This document shows, in pieces, positions 1 to 6,357 of a stretch of DNA of 64,000 bases. The translations under genes were made by a program, and so were the position numbers. Source of the stretch: Paucidesulfovibrio longus DSM 6739. Lineage in GTDB: Bacteria > Desulfobacterota > Desulfovibrionia > Desulfovibrionales > Desulfovibrionaceae. Position 1 is the first letter of the stretch. Each line of letters starts with the position of its first letter. Below the pieces are notes generated by a model that worked only from the letters and a program-made list of their open reading frames with translations, was not told the origin of the DNA and searched no databases. The DNA is taken from assembly GCF_000420485.1 (NCBI RefSeq), contig NZ_ATVA01000011.1, forward strand, positions 1-64,000. Direction: 5' to 3'.

Positions 1-1
1 C

Positions 2-289
2 ACACGGAAGCTCCGGGAGGCCGGAGCACGCATCTCCATGGATGGCCGAGGCCGCTGGATGGACAACGTTATGATCGAGCGTCTCTGGCGCTCCTTGAAG
101 TATGAATGCGTGTATCTGCGGGAGATCGAGACGGGCAGCGAGCTTCGCCGCACCCTGGCCTGGTGGATTGATTTCTACAACAACCGGCGTCCGCACAAGA
201 CCTTTGACGGCAGAAAGCCGATGGAGATATATCAGCAATTCAAGCCAGAGGGGGTACCTCCTCTGGCTTGCCCGAAAAAGGCGGCATAG
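2..289 (+). CDS. IS3-family transposase OrfB, C-terminal part (5' end outside window)
   Basis: C-terminal end of a DDE (rve-type) integrase core of the IS3 family. The frame is open from the window edge, so the gene is cut there and not necessarily broken. The segment DNVMIERLWRSLKYE holds the third catalytic acid (the E of MIERLW, near 77-79). It is followed by the family-typical W-I-D-F-Y-N-N-R-R-P-H stretch and D-G-R-K-P-M. The stop is at 287-289. A hairpin (CAAGCCAGAG / CTCTGGCTTG, 241-270) overlaps the 3' end of the gene. Ten bases downstream begins a 52-base sequence that recurs inverted at 544-594 and may be the element's right end. The IS marks the edge of an AT-rich accessory region. 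Family assignment is secure; whether the element is active cannot be judged. Confidence 0.85.
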   Translation, partial: TRKLREAGARISMDGRGRWMDNVMIERLWRSLKYECVYLREIETGSELRRTLAWWIDFYNNRRPHKTFDGRKPMEIYQQFKPEGVPPLACPKKAA

Positions 290-298
290 CCCATGAAT

Positions 299-594
299 CT
301 GTCCACCTTAGTTTTGCCGCTGACTGGTCCGAAGAAGTGAACCCACTTCTATGTTCCGTCTTCTCCAGGGGCAGGATGTGTTTCTGCCGGACACTGTGGT
401 GAATGCCGCGTATTTCTCCGAGGATGTCCAAGATTATCACAAGAAGAAATCAAAAGCGAAGGCTTGTTGGCACGCTCGCCTGCGCTGACGCAGACCCTGA
501 GCGCGCAAAGGAGCGGAGCTGCGGCGTGCCCTGTTGCCAGGAGAGAAGTGGTTCACTTCTTCGGATCAGCAGACGGCAAAACTAAGGTGGACAG
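299..594. repeat. Pair of ~50-bp inverted repeats (IS ends or MITE-like unit)
   Basis: Bases 299-350 and 544-594 are inverted copies of each other, with about five mismatches and one indel. The outer ends read CTGTCCACCTTAGTTTTGCC and its complement. The 193 bases between them carry no convincing gene. Because the left arm begins 10 bases after the transposase stop, it may be the IS right end (a CA dinucleotide at 344-345) and the right arm the left end of a second, truncated copy. Alternatively the 296-bp unit is a non-autonomous element. No target-site duplication is evident just outside 299 and 594. Confidence 0.7.
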
Positions 595-764
595 TTTTAC
601 GGGCTACGCCCCTATTGGGGGCAAGTTAGAGGGGGTGCCCCTGTACATACAAGCAGTGAATGGACAACGCCTCCGACGAAGAGCTACGGCTTATTCATCG
701 CATTGTTCATGATGTTACGGACTGACCTATCTATGCTGATTGGCTGCCCCCTCAGGATTAGAAG
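595..764. other. Non-coding spacer after the inverted repeats
   Basis: No supported gene here. Together with the repeat pair it makes a gene-free stretch of about 475 bases between the transposase end and the 1224-aa gene. It contains a GC-rich patch (602-645) resembling the sequence around the transposase stop, and then AT-rich DNA. It probably consists of insertion-sequence debris. Confidence 0.5.
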
Positions 765-3700
765 TTAGCCCTTATGTCTCTGCCCAATCTGGTTGAAGCT
801 TACAAACATGCTCGCATCATGATTCGTTGAGCTGATGAACTGCATTGGGACAATTGTGTTTGTAACGACCAAAGGGGTTAGCTTCATATCGCTGGCTTTA
901 ATACCTACTTTTTCAGCAAGTTTATCCCTTTTTTTATTCAGCCACTCAAAGCGTTCAATGTGTTTGCCAAGTAGGTCTTTTCCTTCTCCTTCAGCAACCC
1001 CTTTAAACTTATTGAGTTGCTCAGATATTTCACTAAGCGTCTTGGCTTGCTGAAGCCTTTTGCATTCAATGATGAAGACTTCGTTAGAGCTACCATTCCA
1101 CGCAATCACATCCACGTCACTTTTGTGAAACTCACCGTCCTCTTTTGTTGCCCCTAATTCGGTCATTAGGAGTCCCTGTCTAGTCTTAAAACCAATGTTC
1201 TTGTATGCCGACTCAACTTCTTTCTCAAACTTCATCCCCAATTCATGCGCAATATGTCCAATCCAAGATTTCATTGATTGAGTGTCAAAGTAAGAAGTGT
1301 CGAAAGAGCCGCATGAGGCGAAGTAGAATATATACTTCAAGCTTTCATCCAAATGGCCTGGTGAGATTATGAATTCACCATCTTTAGACTGGAGAACTGG
1401 GCGGGAAACGAAAGACCAACGCCTCTTGAACTTCCAAGGCCACCAATCGGCACCTTTAAATCCTAGAGCGTCCTGGTCCCAAGACGGTCTTTTAGGTAGG
1501 GTCAACTTGTCCAAAAACTTCTCAATGCTTGCTTGAGGGCATTCAGAGGGAGAGAGTATACTATGAACCTCCTCCCTGCTCAGTATAAGTATGGGTTGTT
1601 CATTCTCAAGCGCATACTCGTAAATAAGGTTCGCTAGTTCAAAGCCTTTGAAGATATCAACCCCGTATTCGCTAGTGACTCCTTCGGTGAATTTCTTATC
1701 AAAAAGATCGTCCGTCTTTTCCGCAGATTCAGCTATCTTAAATATGCGGTTGTAGTCCTCATCGGAATCAGCAAATTGAACATCAAAAAAGTCAGTAATG
1801 TATGGTGAGATTACCTTTTCAAAGAAAGTCCTGTCGAGATCCAGCCAGCCATTAGCTAGAGGGGTGATCCAGCTTTCCGCATATTCGCTTCGAACTGCAT
1901 CACTGTGGGAAGCGAGAAGGTAAAGAGTCCAAATCAGAGCTATTAAATCGGAAAACTCAGCGACTCCAAAGGGGCTTTCGCCTTTCTCTGGTGAATTACA
2001 GTAAGCCATCTCAATAAGTATACGCGTTGCCAGCGAAGTCTCATCAAGCTTGCTTCGCTCTTTGGCTATGACACCTTTAACTTCGGCATAATCATGTAAT
2101 GATTTGAGTGCAGGAACAGTTCGTTTCCAGATAGTTTTGTCGTGAGCTATAGCTTCAATATTTGAAAGGCAAAACTCAATGATATCCAAACGCGAGTGTT
2201 TCACAAGGATATCACTAATCAGGTTCCACAGGTGATCAACTTTCTGACTAAGGAATTTGTTCGCATGAGCTCTCTTAGTTATTTTCCCTTTGGCGAAATC
2301 TTCCGGAGTACACACTTTCGCATTTGCCCACGCTACGTCCCATTGGTGATTAGTGATGGGCTTAGATGGAATGTGCTGTGAGGCAATTAAGTCCCTATAG
2401 CTGTTAGCAGGGAAGACGTGGACAAAACGACTGTAGGGGCTGGAAAAGGCTCTCTCAATGATTGAGTCTATAGTTTCGGTGTCCAAGTGATCTTTGAAGG
2501 CTACTCCCAATATCTTATGTAAAAGAGTTTTCTCTGCGCTGTTGGTTTGGGAGTGGGATTCTTTGACGAAGACATCGTCAAAATAAACGTAGGTTATTTC
2601 AGATATCGTCTTGACAACCTCATCAAGTCCACACTCTGGCAGCGTATCAATATTGATTCCATCCCAACCATCGAACACAGGGAACTTAAGGATTAGGCTC
2701 AAATCGATAGGCTCAGGTAAGTGAAGATCAACATAGGGCAGAAGGATCATGAGCCAGTTACAAATCATCTCCCATAGTCTGTAGGCGAAATCGAATTGTA
2801 TGTTGTCTCCTTCAAATGGCGCGACCTCTACCCATACCTGAACCTTGGAGCTTGAGGTGAGGGATAGGATGATTTTGCGTTTGACTAAGTCATAGCTCAC
2901 ACTATTTTGAGCAACATTGCTTTGGGAGAAGTAGGGATTCTGTTGGTGGTTTTTTAATCTCAAGTATTTATGAAAGCGAGAGTTATAATAGCATCTGTGC
3001 CGTATCTTGGTTTTCAATCCCTTTCTGAAATTAAGTAGGTAGTCAGATTGAATCGAGATCATTGAATTCTGCATCGTGTTGAATTGACCTAGTGGGGCAT
3101 ACAAACTATATTCGTGATCTCTCCAGAACGCATAAAGTAAGGCGTCAGTGTCGAGGTAAGAGAAGGTTACATTCCTCTTATGAAGCTCCTCTCTTTGTCG
3201 CGCAATTCCGAACAGGCTTGGAAGGAAGTCTATGGCGTCATGCATCATAAGCTCTAAGTCTCCAATATTAACATGCATGATATCCCAAAGATCAAACTTC
3301 TCGTCCCACCCAATAGCGAGTGATTCTCCAAGGCCACCAAAGAATATTATTGAAATTCCCTTCTTGAAATCAGGGAAGTTGCTTGTAAACTTCGCGCACT
3401 GTTCAATGTAGGCAATGAACTTTTGGCCAATTTCCTTGCCGTCAATTCCCTCATTGTAGTTTATGGAGGTAAAGACCTCATCGCTTGGGAAATACTGTAT
3501 GAAGTGGTAGTAATCCCCTTCAGAATTTGCATAGAATCGATCATGGATATTGCCCAAAAGACCTAATTCTCTCTTCACAAAATCTAATTCGATTACATGC
3601 TCATTCAGGCAGGAGACAAGACTAGTGATAGACTTGAATTGAACCATTTTGAGATTGTGTGTGAAGACATGCAATTCGTCTTCAGCGGCAAACATCTTAA

Positions 3701-4439
3701 TTACATATCTTCGAATTGAATGAAAAAGTACGGTTGGAAGGAATAGGACGAGCTTCCCTTTAGATGAGATAATGGGCTTTTCATTAATGACAGACTCCAT
3801 GAACTCGCTGTCATAAATGTCTGAAAGTTCTTCTTTGGAAACGATAAAAGGACTCAACTCCTCAACGGTAATGCCAAGCTGAGTTAAGTCTTTTTTTGAA
3901 AAGGTAACATGTTTAGACCACTCCAGTATTTCCCGAGGAGTAGTGACAATATCCTTTTTGCAGTTGGATTCACCTGTCGTATACAGGTCTAGGTTTGCTC
4001 GTCTGATTGAAGCATCAAGAAGTGACAGTAGGGCATAGATGCTCTTTTTAGCACTATCGTATTTTTGGGGAGTGCTCCTGAAAATATCTATGATGTTTTG
4101 GACGTAGTAGGTAGCCGAGGTCAGGAGGCCGCTTAGAAAATAGAGATTACCTTCCTCAGTTATGAGATTATCAACGAAGACATCTTCCTGTGGGTCTTCT
4201 TGCCCCTTCCAAAAATAATCAAGGCGATTGTTTAGTAAGTCTGTCAGGCTTGCTATTTTATAGGGGCGTTTGCCCTTTGCAGCATATGCAGAGATGTAAG
4301 CTAGCAACTCAAGGCGGTAGCCGTTTTCCGTATGCTTAGGGTTTAAGAGCATTCCTCCTATCGCAGTCGCAATGCTATCGAATGAATACTTGCCGAGCCT
4401 CTGAGATACTTCCGTGGTGTTGTCTAACTCGCGGTTCAT
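765..4439 (-). CDS. Large 1224-aa protein of unknown function with C-terminal PD-(D/E)XK nuclease-like motif
   Basis: I do not recognise the long N-terminal part (about residues 1-1050). It has no Walker motif, no obvious membrane span and no repeat, and is leucine-, isoleucine- and phenylalanine-rich as in an alpha-helical protein. Near the C-terminus, D1108-V-D1110-V-I-A-W, then V-F-I-I-E1125-C-K1127, matches the D...E-x-K core of PD-(D/E)XK endonuclease folds. An upstream stretch (FEKEVESAYKNIGF) is typical of the first helix of such domains. The gene is clearly lower in GC than the housekeeping genes further on, so it was probably acquired. A 123-base gap separates it from the small gene upstream on the same strand. 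No good Shine-Dalgarno precedes the ATG. A role in defence against foreign DNA is an inference from nuclease motif, island and IS context. It could also be a restriction-like or DNA-repair protein. Confidence 0.75.
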   Translation of the reverse strand: MNRELDNTTEVSQRLGKYSFDSIATAIGGMLLNPKHTENGYRLELLAYISAYAAKGKRPYKIASLTDLLNNRLDYFWKGQEDPQEDVFVDNLITEEGNLYFLSGLLTSATYYVQNIIDIFRSTPQKYDSAKKSIYALLSLLDASIRRANLDLYTTGESNCKKDIVTTPREILEWSKHVTFSKKDLTQLGITVEELSPFIVSKEELSDIYDSEFMESVINEKPIISSKGKLVLFLPTVLFHSIRRYVIKMFAAEDELHVFTHNLKMVQFKSITSLVSCLNEHVIELDFVKRELGLLGNIHDRFYANSEGDYYHFIQYFPSDEVFTSINYNEGIDGKEIGQKFIAYIEQCAKFTSNFPDFKKGISIIFFGGLGESLAIGWDEKFDLWDIMHVNIGDLELMMHDAIDFLPSLFGIARQREELHKRNVTFSYLDTDALLYAFWRDHEYSLYAPLGQFNTMQNSMISIQSDYLLNFRKGLKTKIRHRCYYNSRFHKYLRLKNHQQNPYFSQSNVAQNSVSYDLVKRKIILSLTSSSKVQVWVEVAPFEGDNIQFDFAYRLWEMICNWLMILLPYVDLHLPEPIDLSLILKFPVFDGWDGINIDTLPECGLDEVVKTISEITYVYFDDVFVKESHSQTNSAEKTLLHKILGVAFKDHLDTETIDSIIERAFSSPYSRFVHVFPANSYRDLIASQHIPSKPITNHQWDVAWANAKVCTPEDFAKGKITKRAHANKFLSQKVDHLWNLISDILVKHSRLDIIEFCLSNIEAIAHDKTIWKRTVPALKSLHDYAEVKGVIAKERSKLDETSLATRILIEMAYCNSPEKGESPFGVAEFSDLIALIWTLYLLASHSDAVRSEYAESWITPLANGWLDLDRTFFEKVISPYITDFFDVQFADSDEDYNRIFKIAESAEKTDDLFDKKFTEGVTSEYGVDIFKGFELANLIYEYALENEQPILILSREEVHSILSPSECPQASIEKFLDKLTLPKRPSWDQDALGFKGADWWPWKFKRRWSFVSRPVLQSKDGEFIISPGHLDESLKYIFYFASCGSFDTSYFDTQSMKSWIGHIAHELGMKFEKEVESAYKNIGFKTRQGLLMTELGATKEDGEFHKSDVDVIAWNGSSNEVFIIECKRLQQAKTLSEISEQLNKFKGVAEGEGKDLLGKHIERFEWLNKKRDKLAEKVGIKASDMKLTPLVVTNTIVPMQFISSTNHDASMFVSFNQIGQRHKG

Positions 4440-4562
4440 ATCGTTTTCAGAGGGGGTTACGTGTGTGTTGTGAGGAGGCTAAAGGCACAGTCTTTCGGTT
4501 ATTAGAGCGATTTGGTCTTGAGAGTCGTTTTAATGAGATGGACCGGAGGATGTGTGTTCTAG

Positions 4563-4985
4563 CTATACCGCTCCAACACGTCCTAATGCATCATAGATAA
4601 ATGGGCGCATTCGGATGTAATCTGAAAATTTGTGTTCGTCAGAGTAATCATATTCATAACCATTGCCGTCATTGCGGGTTCTGATTATTTCTTGTGCCCA
4701 GTCGTTGGATTCTGAACCAATCACAAAGAATTCGATTCCATCATCATGGAAGGCATCAATGTGAATCTCGACAATGAAACCAGCTTTGGAAGGGGAGATT
4801 TCAGTCAAGGCGCTTTCAACTCCAAATAGATGTTCGCCAGCTTCGTTTTCGTCCCCTTCGTGTATGAAGCCAACAAAAACGTCGCCATTGTATGTGTGCC
4901 CATGACCTAATTCTACCGAAAAAACGGTTTCATCCTCCGTGGTATTCTCTTCAAAAAGTTGGTCTAAGCGCTCAAAAAGTGACAT
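4563..4985 (-). CDS. Small acidic hypothetical protein (140 aa) upstream of the 1224-aa gene
   Basis: The start at 4985 is chosen because AAGGAGGGGG lies just upstream of that ATG; an in-frame ATG ten codons earlier lacks this. The protein is strongly acidic (runs such as EENTTEDETVF, HEGDENEAGEH and YEYDYSDEHKFSDY), has no signal peptide or membrane span, and looks globular. I recognise no family. It has the low GC of the neighbouring 1224-aa gene and precedes it on the same strand, so the two may form one transcription unit. A small acidic partner of a nuclease could be an inhibitor, immunity factor or DNA mimic, but that is only a guess from charge and position. Confidence 0.65.
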   Translation of the reverse strand: MSLFERLDQLFEENTTEDETVFSVELGHGHTYNGDVFVGFIHEGDENEAGEHLFGVESALTEISPSKAGFIVEIHIDAFHDDGIEFFVIGSESNDWAQEIIRTRNDGNGYEYDYSDEHKFSDYIRMRPFIYDALGRVGAV

Positions 4986-5212
4986 CTTGCCCCCTCCTTC
5001 TTGTTTTGGATACAATATTTGATGGTTTGTTTTGCGTCAAGGGGGGGGCTCCGAGAAGCGGAATGAAATGTTCTTTTTAGGGTTGGCTTTTCTAGTGAAA
5101 GAGAGCGGGCAAGCCTATGAAGAAAGGGGGGGAGATAGTCGAATATCCCGTTTCCACATACCACTTCCCGCATTTTGATGGACAAATTATGGACAGCTTC
5201 CAGAAAATGAAA
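4986..5212. other. Non-coding island edge
   Basis: No supported gene. AT-rich DNA with a run of nine G at about 5041-5049. It contains the upstream region of the 140-aa gene and runs into the hairpin and tRNA-like repeat that end the island. The whole gap between the 140-aa gene and parE is 390 bases. Confidence 0.5.
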
Positions 5213-5247
5213 AAGTGGCTTACGGCAAAAAATGCTGTAAGCCACTT
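5213..5247. terminator. Strong hairpin next to the partial tRNA repeat
   Basis: AAGTGGCTTACGGCA pairs with TGCTGTAAGCCACTT (15 bp, one G-T pair) across an AAAAA loop. It sits 7 bases before the tRNA-Thr-like repeat, in the same relative place as the hairpin that follows the intact tRNA. There is no long T-run, so termination is only likely; it could also be part of an attachment-site region. Confidence 0.55.
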
Positions 5248-5253
5248 AAATCA

Positions 5254-5285
5254 TTCTGGAGCCAGGAATGAGACTTGAACTCACG
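5254..5285 (-). repeat. Copy of the tRNA-Thr 3' end (putative attachment site)
   Basis: 32 bases matching 6152-6183 at 31 positions (one T/C difference at 5276). The matched part covers the CCA end, the acceptor 3' strand and the T arm of tRNA-Thr. Duplication of a tRNA 3' end is the usual signature of tyrosine-integrase insertion. The AT-rich DNA to the left and the toxin-antitoxin pair to the right fit one or two former integrations. No integrase gene is visible in the window. Confidence 0.75.
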
Positions 5286-5375
5286 CTCTTACTGGTTATA
5301 TTTACAGGAAATCATGCTTTTCTCATGTTGGCCGGCGTTACCTGGCATGCCGTCGCGATTCGGCAAAGCTCAGGA

Positions 5376-5675
5376 CTATTCGAGGTGACTGCGAACATCC
5401 ATCCGGGCGTGCAACACGCCAATAATGTTGATGGCGTCTTCTTTCTTGTCGAGCGTGTAGAAGATGACATGCTTGCCGGATGGAAGGGAGCGGTAGCCCG
5501 TCGCGATTTCGGGGCGGTGGATGCCGAGCAGGGGATTCTCGGTCAGCCGTTCGAAAGCGGTTTTGATCTCGCGCAGGTAGGCGTCCGCCTGATCCTCGCT
5601 CCACTGGGCTGCCGTGTATTCCCAGATGCCGAGCAGATGCGCCTTGGCAGCCGCCGTGATGCGGACATCAGCCAT
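5376..5675 (-). CDS. parE: ParE-family toxin of a type II toxin-antitoxin system
   Basis: The 99-aa protein has the ParE/RelE-fold pattern: an N-terminal helix region (ITAAAKAHLLGIWEY), then FERLTENPLLGIHRPEI, YRSLPSGKHVIFYTLDK and a final IIGVLHARMD. Family members block DNA gyrase (ParE) or cleave mRNA (RelE); the sequence alone favours ParE. The ATG at 5675 gives the usual length; the longer open frame upstream overlaps the antitoxin and is not needed. It follows the antitoxin gene on the minus strand with an 8-base overlap, so the two are translationally coupled. The pair lies between the partial and the intact copy of the tRNA-Thr 3' end, which suggests it arrived with, or stabilises, a mobile element. 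Confidence 0.88.
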   Translation of the reverse strand: MADVRITAAAKAHLLGIWEYTAAQWSEDQADAYLREIKTAFERLTENPLLGIHRPEIATGYRSLPSGKHVIFYTLDKKEDAINIIGVLHARMDVRSHLE

Positions 5676-5925
5676 TCCGGCGCTGCCTGGCCTCGGCGAT
5701 GATGTCTTCCATGCTCTCCGCGACGAATTCGCCGCGATCGGCCTGTTCGGCCCCCAGGCGCAGTTCACACCGGAGCGCGTCCAGCTTCATCTGGCGGACC
5801 AGTTCCTCGTGCGTCTCCATGAACCGGAGCGCCTCCCGGACAACCTCGCTCGCGTTGTTGTAGAGGCCGCTTTCCACCTTTTCCCGGATGCTCTTTTCCA
5901 GGGTCGGAGTCAGGGATATGTGCAT
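5668..5925 (-). CDS. parD: ParD-family antitoxin (CopG-like)
   Basis: An 85-aa antitoxin. The N-terminal MHISLTPTLEKSIREKVESG begins a ribbon-helix-helix DNA-binding domain, followed by YNNASEVVREALRFMETHEE, the typical ParD helix. The C-terminal part, rich in E and R, would wrap the toxin. AAGGAGG precedes the ATG at 5925. A good promoter with an internal palindrome lies directly upstream, as expected for autorepression by the antitoxin or the complex. It is the first gene of the pair, and parE overlaps its end. Confidence 0.88.
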   Translation of the reverse strand: MHISLTPTLEKSIREKVESGLYNNASEVVREALRFMETHEELVRQMKLDALRCELRLGAEQADRGEFVAESMEDIIAEARQRRNG

Positions 5926-5948
5926 GCTTCCCTCCTTGCGTTGAGTGC

Positions 5949-5977
5949 AGAATACAAAGATTGACAATCCTTGTAAA
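5949..5977 (-). promoter_or_regulatory. parDE promoter with palindromic operator
   Basis: On the minus strand TTTACA (5972-5977) and TATTCT (5949-5954) are spaced by 17 bases. Between them lies the perfect palindrome GATTGACAATC (5959-5969), well placed for repression by the ParD ribbon-helix-helix domain. The ATG follows about 25 bases downstream. Confidence 0.6.
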
Positions 5978-6067
5978 CAGATTGAACGACTCATGCTGGG
6001 GGGCGATATTTCGAGGGGTGAACCGGCCAGGACCGTTCTCAAGTTGCCTGAAACTGTCCGCAAAGTC

Positions 6068-6088
6068 TGCGTACAGTTTGCGTACAGT
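6068..6088. repeat. Short direct repeat TGCGTACAGT x2
   Basis: TGCGTACAGT occurs at 6068-6077 and 6079-6088, an 11-base period. It lies between parD and the tRNA-Thr gene, where arm-type recombinase sites of an integrated element could lie. The function is unknown and the repeat could be chance. Confidence 0.35.
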
Positions 6089-6107
6089 CGGTGTTTTCTG
6101 CCCAAAC

Positions 6108-6153
6108 GAAGAATCCCCGCAATGCGATAACACACTGCGGGGACTTCTTTTTT
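6108..6153. terminator. Hairpin with T-tract beside tRNA-Thr
   Basis: GAAGAATCCCCGCA pairs with TGCGGGGACTTC and is followed on the plus strand by TTTTTTT. It is immediately 3' of the minus-strand tRNA-Thr gene. The strongest T-run faces the plus direction, but the stem itself could serve both strands. Confidence 0.6.
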
Positions 6154-6154
6154 C

Positions 6155-6230
6155 TGGAGCCAGGAATGAGACTCGAACTCACGACCTGCTGATTACGAAT
6201 CAGCTGCTCTACCAACTGAGCTATCCTGGC
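6155..6230 (-). tRNA. tRNA-Thr (anticodon CGT)
   Basis: The 76-nt cloverleaf reads 5' GCCAGGATAGCTCAG... with acceptor pair GCCAGGA/TCCTGGC, anticodon stem GCTGA/TCAGC around loop TTCGTAA, T arm with GTTCGAGTC, discriminator T and an encoded CCA. Anticodon CGT reads ACG. Its 3' end is repeated at 5254-5285, which marks it as an integration site. Confidence 0.95.
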
Positions 6231-6357
6231 GTTTGCGGAAGGTTCTTTTATAGGATGTCTGCGCCGTAGGTCAAGTGGGAATTGCCGCCGGGAGGATGGA
6301 AAGCGGGCGGCGGGCAGGGTGAGGGGCGAGGTGGGCGGCCATGTTTCGGCCTCCGCG

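Noticed and set aside
403-712. Short frames between the inverted repeats and the 1224-aa gene
   Set aside because: Small, overlapping, without ribosome sites and lying across the inverted repeats.
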